Assembly (NCBI RefSeq): GCF_004138325.1
Contig: NZ_SBLB01000001.1
Location: 1,621,855 to 1,685,854 of the forward strand
DNA: 64,000 bases
Direction of reading: 5' to 3'
DNA from: Spirosoma sordidisoli
Lineage (GTDB): Bacteria; Bacteroidota; Bacteroidia; Cytophagales; Spirosomataceae
A program made the position numbers and the translations under genes. Under the pieces are notes generated by a model that ran no database searches, had not been told where the DNA came from, and worked only from the letters and a program-made list of their open reading frames with translations. How positions within the stretch are numbered: the stretch's first letter is position 1; each line of letters starts with the position of its first letter. Below are positions 27,090-36,824 of this stretch, piece after piece.

Positions 27090-29147
27090 ATGAAAACGCC
27101 TGCCCTTTTCCTGATTTGTTACATTACCTCCATTGCTCTGTTTGCCCAGATCGATCCCGCCCGCGTAACCATTGCCCGCGACGCGTATGGGGTACCGCAC
27201 ATTTTTGCCCAAACCGATCCTGAAGTAGCCTATGGGCTGGCCTGGGCCCATGCGGAAGATGATTTCAAGACCATCCAGCTGCTGGTACTCCCCGCCAAAG
27301 GCATGCTGGGACGGCATCTGGGGAAACAGGGGGCCACGGCCGATTACGTAGTCGAGTTGCTCCACGCTCCCGAACTGGTAAAGGAACGGGGCGAAACTGC
27401 ACTGGATCCCGACTTCACAGCCGTACTTACCGGCTACCTGCAGGGCCTGAACGATTACGCCCGGGCGCATCCGGCCGAGGTGCTGGTTCGCGGATCGTTT
27501 CCGGTCACGCTGAGCGATTACCTGAAGGTATCGGTGTTATCGCTGTCGGTTATATCGGGCGTAGACCAGGCGCTGCAGCGCATCTACGGCAATCAGGTAC
27601 CGTTGGTCGACTTCATGAAGAACACCGGCTCCAACGCCATTGCTGTTCACCGGAACAAAACCACCGAAGGCCAGACCATGCTGGCTATCAACTCCCACCA
27701 GCCGCTCGAAGGGCCCGTGGCCTGGTACGAAGCCCACTTGTGCAGCGAACAGGGCTGGAACGTATTGGGAGGCCTGTTTCCGGGCGGAGCAACGATTTTC
27801 CACGGGGTCAACGAGCACCTTGGCTGGGCCCATACCGTAAACTACCAGGACAAAATCGATATCTATCAGCTCCAGACCGACAAGGCCCATCCTAACCAGT
27901 ATTTCTTCGACGGGCAATGGCTGCCGCTGGAGGAGAAGCGGGTTCGCCTGCGGGTCAAAGGCATTCCCGTAGCCATCGGCCGGAAAGCTTACTGGAGCCA
28001 GTACGGCGCTACCATCAAAACCAAACGGGGCTGGTTTGCCATCCGGACCGGTGCCAATCAGGAATTGCGGGGTCTGCAGCAGTGGTACCGGATGAACAAA
28101 GCCCGTTCGTTTTCCGAGTTCCGGCAGGCGCTTACCATGACGGCTATTCCGGGCTTCAACATCGTTTATGCCGATGCCGATACGATCTATTACGTCAGCA
28201 ACGGCAAGATTCCCTATCGGAACCCGGACTACGACTGGAGTGGCACCTTGCCCGGCAATACCTCACGCACCCTCTGGACCCGCTTCCGGCCGCTGGCTGA
28301 CTTTCCGCAGTACCTGAACCCACCCGGCGGCTATCTCTTCAACATGAACAACACCCCTTTCAACGCTACCGCGCCGGCCGATAACCTCGACCCCGATGCG
28401 TTTGACCAGACCATGGGCTACGAGCGCTGGAATACGAACCGCAGCGTCCGGTTCGGCGAGCTAATCAGCCAGTACGACAAGCTCAGCTACGCCGACTTCA
28501 AACGCATAAAGTACGATCTGCAACTTCCCAAACGGCTCTCGTACGCCCAGGGCCCCGACGCCAATGCCCTCTTCGAGCTGGACCCCGATGCGTATCCGGA
28601 TATTCGCGACCTGATCTACAACATACGCACCTGGAACCGGCAGGCTACCGTCAACAGCCAGGGCGCGGCAGCCTTCCTGGTTTTCTATCGCTACTGGCAG
28701 GATAAGCTCAGCAAACAGACAACAGAAAAAACGGTACTCACGGCCGACGACTGCGCGGCCGGACTGCGCCATGTGCAGGCCTATCTCCGGAAACACTTCG
28801 GCCGGACCGACATCGCGCTGGGCGATTACCAGAAACATGTTCGGGGCAAAACCGAGTTGCCGATCTGGGGGATACCCGATGTACTGGCCTCCATATACGC
28901 CAGCCCCTACCGGCAGGGTCAGGTTCGGAGCAGCCAGGGCGAATCGTACATTTCGCTGGTGCGGTTTCCCCGGACGGGCCTGCCGCTGATCGAAACCATC
29001 AACTGTTTCGGCGCGTCGGGCCGTCCCGATAGCCCGCACTACACGGATCAGATGGCCTTGTTTGCGGCTCAAAAAACAAAGCCAATGACGCTGGACAAGC
29101 AGGAGGTACTGCGCACGGCCAAACGCATCTATCACCCCGGCCAGTAG
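27090..29147 (+). CDS. Penicillin acylase family Ntn-hydrolase
   Basis: A 685-residue protein, secreted by a signal peptide (about 1-19, ending LFAQ). It belongs to the penicillin/aculeacin/acyl-homoserine lactone acylase family: a proenzyme self-cleaves before a catalytic serine, here Gly180-Ser181 in TGSNAIAV, giving alpha and beta chains. N-terminal VTIARDAYGVPHIFA and WAHAEDDF are typical. The substrate could be N-acylated peptides or acyl-homoserine lactones; sequence does not decide. Next to a divergent gap with repeated motifs. Confidence 0.9.
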   Translation: MKTPALFLICYITSIALFAQIDPARVTIARDAYGVPHIFAQTDPEVAYGLAWAHAEDDFKTIQLLVLPAKGMLGRHLGKQGATADYVVELLHAPELVKERGETALDPDFTAVLTGYLQGLNDYARAHPAEVLVRGSFPVTLSDYLKVSVLSLSVISGVDQALQRIYGNQVPLVDFMKNTGSNAIAVHRNKTTEGQTMLAINSHQPLEGPVAWYEAHLCSEQGWNVLGGLFPGGATIFHGVNEHLGWAHTVNYQDKIDIYQLQTDKAHPNQYFFDGQWLPLEEKRVRLRVKGIPVAIGRKAYWSQYGATIKTKRGWFAIRTGANQELRGLQQWYRMNKARSFSEFRQALTMTAIPGFNIVYADADTIYYVSNGKIPYRNPDYDWSGTLPGNTSRTLWTRFRPLADFPQYLNPPGGYLFNMNNTPFNATAPADNLDPDAFDQTMGYERWNTNRSVRFGELISQYDKLSYADFKRIKYDLQLPKRLSYAQGPDANALFELDPDAYPDIRDLIYNIRTWNRQATVNSQGAAAFLVFYRYWQDKLSKQTTEKTVLTADDCAAGLRHVQAYLRKHFGRTDIALGDYQKHVRGKTELPIWGIPDVLASIYASPYRQGQVRSSQGESYISLVRFPRTGLPLIETINCFGASGRPDSPHYTDQMALFAAQKTKPMTLDKQEVLRTAKRIYHPGQ

Positions 29148-29154
29148 CGAACCA

Positions 29155-30138
29155 TCAGACGGTAGCTACGTTTCTGCGGCTGTATTTTTTCCGGTATTCA
29201 AGTGGCGTAAGTCCGGTAATTTGCTTGAATACTTTCCGGAATGTTTTTACATCATTGTAGCCCGCGTTGTACATCAGTGAGGTTACATCATCTGCGTTTT
29301 TTTCGAGCGCTTTTTTGGCTGATTCTATTTTGACGCGCTGCAAATATTCAAGCGGTGTATTCTGCGTCGCATTTTTAAACCGGCGAATAAAATTCCGCTT
29401 GCTCATATTGGTTTGTTCGGCAATCTGATCGACGGAAATAGGCCGGTGGTAATTTTTTTCGATGAAGGTCTGCGCCTTCAGGATGGCCTCGTCTTCGTGT
29501 TGCCGCTGGCCCTGAAAAACAACAAAATAAGCCTGACTGGACCGGTCGAGATCGATGTTGAACATACGGCTCACCCCGATACTCACTTCGTGCCCGCAGA
29601 ACTTCTCGATCAGGTACAGAATCAGGTTCCACGATAGTAAAGCCCCGCCACTGGTATAGATGCCATCCCGATCCGTCACGACCGCATCGGCCAGAACCTG
29701 TACATCGGTATAGCGTCGCTGCATGTCATCGATGGCCATCCAGTGCGACGTACAGGCTTTTCCGGACAGAATACCGGCTTCGGCCAGCAGATAACTACCC
29801 AGACACAGACTGGCAATCTCGATACCGGCTGCGTGTTTGGTCCGGAGCCAGTCCAGCATACCGGCTTTCCCGGCCAGGGCCAGATCGGGGCTTCCGTAGA
29901 AGGCAGGCACCAGGATAAGATCCGTATCCGTTACCTCATCCAGCGTTTTGTAGCAGATCAGTTGAGCGGGTACGTTTAATTGAATATGCTTCGATTTTTC
30001 GCTGACCAGTTCTAGACTGAATGCCGGCGATTTGCCTAATTGCTGCAAATACCCATTGGTAGCCAGCAGCAAGTCGATAGCGCCGGAAACCGACGACAAA
30101 ACCGCATCTTCGTAAACAAGTAACGAAATTCGTTTCAT
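29155..30138 (-). CDS. GlxA-type transcriptional regulator (DJ-1/PfpI plus AraC HTH)
   Basis: A 327-residue cytoplasmic regulator. Residues 1-190 form a DJ-1/PfpI-like sensory domain (RISLLVYEDAVLSSVSGAIDLLL, with the Cys in IASLCLGSYLLAEAGIL), and 220-325 form an AraC/XylS double helix-turn-helix with the conserved GYNDVKTFRKVFKQITGLTPLEYRKKY. The effector is unknown. It lies convergent to the penicillin acylase (stop codons about 8 bases apart) and is not obviously in an operon. Confidence 0.9.
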   Translation of the reverse strand: MKRISLLVYEDAVLSSVSGAIDLLLATNGYLQQLGKSPAFSLELVSEKSKHIQLNVPAQLICYKTLDEVTDTDLILVPAFYGSPDLALAGKAGMLDWLRTKHAAGIEIASLCLGSYLLAEAGILSGKACTSHWMAIDDMQRRYTDVQVLADAVVTDRDGIYTSGGALLSWNLILYLIEKFCGHEVSIGVSRMFNIDLDRSSQAYFVVFQGQRQHEDEAILKAQTFIEKNYHRPISVDQIAEQTNMSKRNFIRRFKNATQNTPLEYLQRVKIESAKKALEKNADDVTSLMYNAGYNDVKTFRKVFKQITGLTPLEYRKKYSRRNVATV

Positions 30139-30283
30139 AATTTTTTCAGGAATAGAGAAAGAAAAGGCGCTTTTCAGCTGCGCTGTACAGACACTCTAAA
30201 ATACGAATTTATGCGCTACTTTCCATCCATTTTTCGGACCAGAATAACCGAAAAACGGGCCGTTGAATAGATCTTTTCCGAAC

Positions 30284-30322
30284 GCAAAAAAGTCGTCTTC
30301 AGGCGGGCTGAAGACGACTTTT
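30284..30322 (-). terminator. Terminator of the GNAT gene
   Basis: On the minus strand, AAAAGTCGTCTTCA (30309-30322) pairs exactly with its complement arm (30288-30301) over 14 bp with a 7-base loop, followed by T residues. Confidence 0.85.
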
Positions 30323-30357
30323 CGGAATGCATTTCTGGTATGATGAAGTCCTGATGA

Positions 30358-31068
30358 TCAGGCGGTTTCCAACTCACGCTCGGTTTTGCGGGAACGGGAG
30401 CGGTCGTGCTGTAACCGGAGCAGGATACGCTCTTTGATCCGCATCCAGCGCTCGTACAGTTTCGACTCTTTCAGGAAGTTCCAGTTCTCGGTTTTCTGTT
30501 CCGGTTTCTTATGCTCTTCCGGATCGTAGAGCATACCGGTGCAGAGGCAGTGCTTGCGGTTGGTACGGGTCAGAATATCGAAATTGGCGCAGGTCTGGCA
30601 GCCTTTCCAGAAGGCCTCATCACCTGGCAATTCGCTGAGCGTAACCGGCTGATAACCAAGATCGGAGTTGATCTTCATTACGGCCAGGCTAGTGGTAATA
30701 CCAATGATCTTGGCGTTGGGAAAGCGACTCCGCGACAGCTCGAACGCCTTGGCTTTGATGCGCGTAGCTATGCCGCTCTTCCGATGCTCGGGACGAACAA
30801 TAAGGCCGGAGTTGGCTACGAACTTACCGTGTTCCCAGGTTTCGATATAGCAAAACCCAACCCATTCGCCCGCCAGCGTAGTGGCCACAATGGCCTTACC
30901 TTCGAGCATTTTTTCCATAACGTAAATGGGCGAACGCTTGGCAATACCGGTTCCCCGGGCCTTGGCGCTTTCTTCCATTTCGCGGCAGATTGTTTCGGCC
31001 AGTTGCAGGTGGTTTTCGCTGGCAACCTGCACCATGTATTGATCGTTGACTATTTCGGGCGTTATCAT
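30358..31068 (-). CDS. GNAT acetyltransferase with C-terminal cysteine cluster
   Basis: A 236-residue GNAT-fold N-acetyltransferase: acetyl-CoA loop VRPEHRKSGIATRIK near 91-105. An unusual cluster of four cysteines (Cys157, Cys160, Cys174, Cys176) follows the fold and looks like a metal-binding knuckle, then a charged C-terminal tail ends in Lys/Arg. The acetylated substrate is unknown. Confidence 0.82.
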   Translation of the reverse strand: MITPEIVNDQYMVQVASENHLQLAETICREMEESAKARGTGIAKRSPIYVMEKMLEGKAIVATTLAGEWVGFCYIETWEHGKFVANSGLIVRPEHRKSGIATRIKAKAFELSRSRFPNAKIIGITTSLAVMKINSDLGYQPVTLSELPGDEAFWKGCQTCANFDILTRTNRKHCLCTGMLYDPEEHKKPEQKTENWNFLKESKLYERWMRIKERILLRLQHDRSRSRKTERELETA

Positions 31069-31427
31069 CGTCGTTTATCAGGCGGGTATGAGCCGCAACG
31101 CGGAGACGGTGTGATCCGTAGGGGTTACAAAAAAAGTTAGAAAAAAAGACGAGGGGAGTCCACCACGTAGGCAGACAGAGCTATATGGTCCTTTCGGACC
31201 TAAACCGAAATGGCGTAGTATGGAAGAAGGTCGGTATGAAAACGAGCTTGGCCATCGGTTGTGCGCAAATAACGCGGACAATGTTCGGGATATTATCCGG
31301 GTCGTGCAATAGATTAAACGGTTTTTTTACAGGATAGTTCGCAACTGGCAAAAACATAAGTCCACGACAGCGAGTACAGCTAGTTCGCGGCATCACGAAT
31401 CATGCCGATCCGCTGTCAACGTTACGA
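31069..31427. other. Gene-free gap between divergent GNAT and MFS genes
   Basis: No ORF merits a call. On the minus strand there is a 5-bp stem with a GNRA-type GAAA loop (GGTCC GAAA GGACC, 31187-31200), and two long T runs nearer the GNAT gene (about 31125-31150). No recognised RNA family. Confidence 0.4.
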
Positions 31428-32747
31428 ATGGCTCCGTCTTTTACCCCGCCTGCTTATGCCCTGACACTCAGCCAGAGCCGACCGCTTCGCTACGGTGTTT
31501 TTTTCTATCTGTACGTCATGCAGGGCATTCCGTCGGGCTTCTACCTGACGGCGCTGGCCAACTATTTTACGGCCGAAGGGGTCAGCCCCGACCGGGTTGG
31601 TTCATTCATTGCCATCATCGGATTGCCATGGGCGTTTCAGTTTATCTGGGGTCCGCTCATCGACCGTTTTCAGCACTCGCCCCTGGGCCGTCGCAAGCCC
31701 TGGGTGGTGGGGTCGCAGCTGATGACCGTGCTGGCTTCCTGTAGCTTACTGGCCGTACGTAATCCGGTGGCCGACATTGGCCTGCTGGGCTGGTTGTTCT
31801 GCGCCCGGAGTGTATTTGCCGCCATTCAGGACGCCAGCGTCGATGCCATGGCCATTACCGTTATTCCTGATGACGAACGGGGCCGCGTCAATGCCTTCAT
31901 GCGAGCCGGGTTTCTCATCGGTACCGGCATTGGGGCGGCCGTTTTTGCCGTACTCCTGCGCCGATACGGGTTTCATGGGGCGGCCCTGGCGCAGGTGGGC
32001 TGTTTGCTGACAGGCGTCCTGCTGATGCTGTTCATCCGCGAACGACCCGGCGATCAGCTGTTTCCATCCTGGACCCGGCGCAGCAGCCAACGCCCGCCGA
32101 AACCGGTTGTCCGCCAGGCTGAGCAGCCTGACTATACGTTCCGCTGGCTGATAACCGAGTTGTTCAGAGGACTTCTCTCCCGACAGAGTATCCTGCTGTT
32201 CGGCGCTATCCTGATGGCTTATACCAGCGTATCGCTCTTTGCCCGGGCTTATAATCACCACCTGATCGACAACCTGGGTTGGAAAGACGAAGACCTGTCG
32301 GTACTGACGGGGACGTACGGCATGGTGGTCGCTACCATGATTGCCCTGACCGGCGGGTATCTGGCCGACCGGGTCGGAGCGCGCCGACTGCTGGTGCTGA
32401 TGGTATTCATGGTTGCCCTCTATCTGCTGGGGTTCAACCTGCTGTCGGCGCAGTGGATACAGCGGCCGCTGGCCCAGACGGGGCTGGTCGCCCTTTATTT
32501 CATGGACCCGGCCATCAGTGCGGCCGCCATGCCCGTTCTGATGGCCATTTGCCGGAAAGGCGTCGAAGGCTCCCAGTTTACTACCTACATGGCTTTTGTG
32601 AACCTCTGCGACATTGCGGGTACGTTTCTGGCGGGCAATGCCCTGCTGCATCTGGCGGCTCCGACCATTGGGTTGGGGGCCGGTTTACTGGCGGCAGGGG
32701 CGGCTACTATCCTGCTGCTCACAATAAGACGGGCTGGCTCCAGGTGA
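31428..32747 (+). CDS. AmpG-like MFS transporter
   Basis: A 439-residue MFS permease with about 12 hydrophobic segments. The start region FFYLYVMQGIPSGFYLTALA and LPWAFQFIWGPLIDRFQHS, with GRRKPWVVG, resembles AmpG/muropeptide permeases and PUCC-like carriers. AmpG imports anhydro-muropeptides from peptidoglycan turnover. The substrate here is inferred only from family resemblance. Confidence 0.85.
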   Translation: MAPSFTPPAYALTLSQSRPLRYGVFFYLYVMQGIPSGFYLTALANYFTAEGVSPDRVGSFIAIIGLPWAFQFIWGPLIDRFQHSPLGRRKPWVVGSQLMTVLASCSLLAVRNPVADIGLLGWLFCARSVFAAIQDASVDAMAITVIPDDERGRVNAFMRAGFLIGTGIGAAVFAVLLRRYGFHGAALAQVGCLLTGVLLMLFIRERPGDQLFPSWTRRSSQRPPKPVVRQAEQPDYTFRWLITELFRGLLSRQSILLFGAILMAYTSVSLFARAYNHHLIDNLGWKDEDLSVLTGTYGMVVATMIALTGGYLADRVGARRLLVLMVFMVALYLLGFNLLSAQWIQRPLAQTGLVALYFMDPAISAAAMPVLMAICRKGVEGSQFTTYMAFVNLCDIAGTFLAGNALLHLAAPTIGLGAGLLAAGAATILLLTIRRAGSR

Positions 32748-32801
32748 GTCTGGCACGTTATGAATTTGGTGCGTAGCTTGCGATAGACCAACCGTACGGC
32801 C

Positions 32802-33599
32802 ATGCTTACCCTCCGCAAAAATCTTTACCGGATTCTGGAAACCTCGACGGGCAAACGCCGGGGTATCAGCCTGATTTTTAACAGCGTACTACTGTCGATC
32901 ATTACGCTGAACGCTCTTGCCATCGTGTTGCATACGGTGCCCGATTATAACCGGCGCTACGAACGGCTTTTCTACGACTTTGAGCTGTTTTCGGTCGGGT
33001 TCTTTACAATCGAATACCTGGTTCGGCTGTGGGTATGCGTCGAGAACGAGCGGTACCATCACTGGTTCTGGGGACGGCTTCGGTACATTGTCTCGACCCG
33101 GGCTATTATCGACCTGCTGGCTATTTTCCCGTTCTACTTTACGCTGTTTGCTACCGACCTGGCCGTTGTGCGGATTCTGCGCCTGTTCCGCATTTTCCGG
33201 CTGTTTCGTATCTCGAAATACTCGCACGCCTTCCGGGTCATTGCGGCCGTCATCAACGATAAGAAAGAAGAGCTGATTCTGGTGCTCACCTTCGTGGTGT
33301 TCATGCTCATCATCGTATCGAGCGTCATGTATTATGTAGAGCACCCCATTCAGCCCGATAAATTCAGCAGCATTCCGGCTACGATGTGGTGGGGGGCCAG
33401 CGCCATGACCACCGTCGGTTACGGCGACGTTTACCCGGTGTCGCCCCTGGGCCAACTCATTGGTGGTCTGTCCGCTATGATGGGTATTATGCTGTTTGCA
33501 CTACCAACCAGTATCCTGGTATCGGGTTTCTCGGAACACATGCGAACCCGCAAAGGCAGCCCCCGGCAACGCTGTCCACATTGTGGGGCGGAGATTTGA
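32802..33599 (+). CDS. Voltage-gated-type potassium channel
   Basis: A 265-residue inner-membrane ion channel with six-helix Kv architecture: an Arg-rich S4 (ILRLFRIFRLFRISKY), the pore helix and the selectivity filter TTVGYGDV near residue 205, and a short tail ending in CPHCGAEI. The CxxC at the extreme C-terminus may bind metal. Lies 29 bases before dnaX but the coupling is probably accidental. Confidence 0.92.
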   Translation: MLTLRKNLYRILETSTGKRRGISLIFNSVLLSIITLNALAIVLHTVPDYNRRYERLFYDFELFSVGFFTIEYLVRLWVCVENERYHHWFWGRLRYIVSTRAIIDLLAIFPFYFTLFATDLAVVRILRLFRIFRLFRISKYSHAFRVIAAVINDKKEELILVLTFVVFMLIIVSSVMYYVEHPIQPDKFSSIPATMWWGASAMTTVGYGDVYPVSPLGQLIGGLSAMMGIMLFALPTSILVSGFSEHMRTRKGSPRQRCPHCGAEI

Positions 33600-33628
33600 A
33601 ATCCGACCCCGACCTGCTAACTTGCAGT

Positions 33629-35557
33629 ATGGAAAATTTCGTGGTCTCGGCCCGCAAGTACCGCCCCGCTACCTTCGATACCGTCGTGGGTCAGGAGCAT
33701 ATTACGACTACCCTCAAGAATGCCATCAGGACCAATCATTTAGCCTCGGCGTTTCTTTTCTGCGGGCCGCGCGGGGTTGGCAAGACCACCTGCGCCCGGA
33801 TTCTGGCCAAGACCATCAATTGCCAAAACCTGACGCCCGAGGGCGAGGCCTGCGACCAGTGCGAGTCGTGCGTCAGCTTTTCCCAAAATGCTTCCTTCAA
33901 TATTCACGAACTCGACGCGGCCTCGAACAACTCGGTCGAGGATATCCGGAACCTGATCGATCAGGTACGCTATCCACCCCAGTCGGGCAAATACAAAATT
34001 TATATCATTGACGAGGTGCACATGCTCTCGTCGGCGGCTTTCAACGCCTTCCTGAAAACACTGGAAGAGCCGCCGGCCTACGCCATTTTCATTCTGGCCA
34101 CCACCGAGAAACACAAGATTCTGCCCACGATTCTGTCGCGCTGCCAGATCTTCGATTTCAACCGGATACAGCCGGAACACATTGCCGGGCATCTGGCCAA
34201 AATAGCCAGCCAGGAAGGCATCACCGCCGAATCCGAAGCGCTGGACCTGATTGCCCAGAAAGCCGACGGCGGCCTGCGGGATGCGCTGTCGATGTTCGAC
34301 CTCAACGTAACCTTCGCAGCCGACCGAATCATTCGGTACAAGGACGTGCTGGACAACCTGCACATTCTCGACTACGACTACTACTTCAAACTGACCGATC
34401 TGCTGCTGGCGGGTAACCTGCCGCAAAGCCTGCTGACGGTCGATGAGATTTTGCGCAAAGGATTTGACGGTCACCAGTTTATCGTTGGCATGTGCCGCCA
34501 CTTCCGCGACCTGCTCGTCTGTAAGGATGCGGCCACGGTTCAGCTGCTTCAGGTAACGGAAAACGTTCGGCGGCAGTACCTCGACCAGGCAGCCCGCGCC
34601 CCTATGTCGTTTCTGCTGTCGGCACTCAGCCTGGGCGGTCAGTGCGACATGAACTACAAAGCGGCCAAAGACCAGCGGCTGCATACCGAACTGTGGCTGA
34701 TGAAGCTGGCCAACCTGCGCAACGTACTGGACTGGGAAGCGATACCGACTCTGTCGACAAACGGATCGCACCCAACCAGCCACCCTGCCAGCGGAGACCC
34801 CGCCGGCGAAAAAAAAAACGACGGACCGACCCGCAGCCAGCTACAGCCCACGCCTGATAGCCCTGCACCCGACCCACCCGTCCTGATCGAGTCACACCCG
34901 TTTACGAGCGAACCCGTCAATGGGTACCACCCCACAACGCCCGCTAACGGCCAGCCGACCAGCCCAACCTCGTATGCGCCCCCCGTCCCTGACCGGCGAC
35001 CAGTCGAGCCGGTGCCCATAGCCCCCGTTCCGGTTGCCGCTACCGCCGACCGCCCGACCAAGCCCGCCCTGGTTCCGCCCGCGCGACCCGCTACCAGCAA
35101 GCTCCGGTCGACGGTGCCGCTGACCACCACCATGGCCCGGCCAGCGACCGAAGCCGAGACCGACACTCCGGCAGCCCCCACCCGGCCTGACAAACCGTTT
35201 GATTTCGATCAGCTACGGTCAGCCTGGGTGTCGTTTGCCCGGCTTCGCCAGCAACAGAATGACTCGGCCAGCGAACAGCTGATCCTGAACCGCGACATTG
35301 AACTCGACGGCTTGACCGTTCGGCTAACGCTCGACAACACCCTGCAGGTAGGCATCCTGAACGACTTCAAAGTAGAGCTGGTCACTTACCTGCGCAACCA
35401 GCTCCAGAATAGCCAGGTACAGGTTGAACACGAAGTCAGACTTCAGGAAGTGAAGAAAATGATTTACAGCCCGCAGGATAAGTACAACTACCTGGCCGAG
35501 AAAAACCCGGCCCTGCACGACCTGCGTCAGGCCCTCAACCTGGAGGTCGACTACTAA
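33629..35557 (+). CDS. dnaX: DNA polymerase III subunit gamma/tau
   Basis: The clamp-loader ATPase and organiser of the replisome. 642 residues: AAA+ core with Walker A GPRGVGKTT (about 46-54), zinc-binding Cys65, Cys75, Cys78, Cys81, and DEVHMLS. A long Pro/Thr-rich linker (about 385-525) leads to a C-terminal tau-like domain. I use ATG at 33629 (MENFVVSARKYRPATF); the frame is open further upstream only because it overlaps the potassium-channel gene. Confidence 0.96.
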   Translation: MENFVVSARKYRPATFDTVVGQEHITTTLKNAIRTNHLASAFLFCGPRGVGKTTCARILAKTINCQNLTPEGEACDQCESCVSFSQNASFNIHELDAASNNSVEDIRNLIDQVRYPPQSGKYKIYIIDEVHMLSSAAFNAFLKTLEEPPAYAIFILATTEKHKILPTILSRCQIFDFNRIQPEHIAGHLAKIASQEGITAESEALDLIAQKADGGLRDALSMFDLNVTFAADRIIRYKDVLDNLHILDYDYYFKLTDLLLAGNLPQSLLTVDEILRKGFDGHQFIVGMCRHFRDLLVCKDAATVQLLQVTENVRRQYLDQAARAPMSFLLSALSLGGQCDMNYKAAKDQRLHTELWLMKLANLRNVLDWEAIPTLSTNGSHPTSHPASGDPAGEKKNDGPTRSQLQPTPDSPAPDPPVLIESHPFTSEPVNGYHPTTPANGQPTSPTSYAPPVPDRRPVEPVPIAPVPVAATADRPTKPALVPPARPATSKLRSTVPLTTTMARPATEAETDTPAAPTRPDKPFDFDQLRSAWVSFARLRQQQNDSASEQLILNRDIELDGLTVRLTLDNTLQVGILNDFKVELVTYLRNQLQNSQVQVEHEVRLQEVKKMIYSPQDKYNYLAEKNPALHDLRQALNLEVDY

Positions 35558-35611
35558 CCGGAAGCTACCGAAATCAACGCAGCAACGGGGGACCTCCGTA
35601 CGAAAAGGCAT

Positions 35612-36736
35612 TTACTTGCCCCGGGCCTCCCGGATCAGCGATTTGTACTGCGCTACGGCCAGCGCCTTTTTGTAATACAGCTTTGCCGTTTGCTGGTTGT
35701 TGCTGCGGGCCGCAATGCGGGCCAGACCGGCATATGCCATGGCCTGATACTCCTTCGTATAGGCCGCATTGACCGGTTGCCGGAGGGCGGCCTGGTACGC
35801 GCTGGCCGCTTCTTTATCGTCTCGGTCGGCCTGCTCGGCCAGTATCCCATCGAACGTATACACGGCCAGGGGCAGCAACTGCCGGTTGCTCATCTGCTTC
35901 AGGCGCTGTACATAGGGCCGCGCTTCGGCATAGCGACCAGCCAGCAACAGGGCTTCGGCGTTGATCATCCCGAACAGCGGGTTATTTGGGTATTTATCGG
36001 CCAGATATTTGGTAAACACAACCGCCCGGCCCGGCTGGGTTTCGTGTTTCAGGAGCACATGCGCCAGGTAATAGTTGGCACCGGCCCGCATGAACAGCGC
36101 CCGTTTGGCAGCAATCTCCATCTGCTTCAGGCCCAGGGCCATATCGCCGTCATCGAAAAATACCATAAACGGCCGCACAACCGGATGATCGATGGGGTAG
36201 CGCTCTACGTAATAGTTGTACAAACCCGTCGTAAAATAAAAGTCGGGGTTTTTGTCCATGAGCCGGAAACCATCTTTCAGATACCCGTACGATTTGCGCG
36301 ACTCCCCAACGGCCTTAATCGTTTCATTCTGGTTGTTATACAGCGCGGCCAGGTAGCTGTGCGCCGTCAGCGCAAAGAAAATACCTTCCGGATCCTTATC
36401 GTTTCGGTCGAGCAGGCGCTTCGACAGGTCGAGACCCTGACCAACCGCTTGTATGAACTGAGCTTTAGCCGCCGGGTTCTCGTGAATGGGCACGAATTGC
36501 AGTTCCAGCTTGGTAGCCAGCAGAATAGGCCCGATCGGATGCTGCGGATAGCGGGCGCGAATCTGCCGGATCTGTTCATCAGCCTGGGTAAACTCCATGC
36601 TATAGATATTGTCCAGCACGCGCTGAACGGTTTGCTGAGCAGCCGGGTCGGTCAGCACCTGGGCCGGAGCCAGTCCGGGCAAAACCAGCAGCAGGAGCCC
36701 AATGAAGAAGCGAAAATGTACAGTGAACGGTGTCAA
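35612..36736 (-). CDS. Secreted TPR-like repeat protein
   Basis: A 374-residue protein with a signal peptide (about 1-25) and helical repeats of tetratricopeptide type, including FYFTTGLYNYYVERYP and DPEGIFFALTAHSYLAALYN. Probably a periplasmic or outer-membrane-associated adaptor. The start is a TTG at 36736, giving a good leader. Divergent from the M16 peptidase. Confidence 0.75.
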   Translation of the reverse strand: MTPFTVHFRFFIGLLLLVLPGLAPAQVLTDPAAQQTVQRVLDNIYSMEFTQADEQIRQIRARYPQHPIGPILLATKLELQFVPIHENPAAKAQFIQAVGQGLDLSKRLLDRNDKDPEGIFFALTAHSYLAALYNNQNETIKAVGESRKSYGYLKDGFRLMDKNPDFYFTTGLYNYYVERYPIDHPVVRPFMVFFDDGDMALGLKQMEIAAKRALFMRAGANYYLAHVLLKHETQPGRAVVFTKYLADKYPNNPLFGMINAEALLLAGRYAEARPYVQRLKQMSNRQLLPLAVYTFDGILAEQADRDDKEAASAYQAALRQPVNAAYTKEYQAMAYAGLARIAARSNNQQTAKLYYKKALAVAQYKSLIREARGK

Positions 36737-36746
36737 CGTATAGCGG

Positions 36747-36777
36747 TTGATTCTGTACGGCCGGAACCGTACTTTTG
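36747..36777 (+). promoter_or_regulatory. Promoter of the M16 peptidase
   Basis: TTG (36747-36749) then, after 20 bases, TACTTTTG (36770-36777), a close match to the Bacteroidota -33/-7 consensus, 48 bases before the ATG at 36825. Confidence 0.65.
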
Positions 36778-36824
36778 TTGAGTGCGTATTATCTAACGAG
36801 GGCTATACGCAAAAGTTTTCATTC

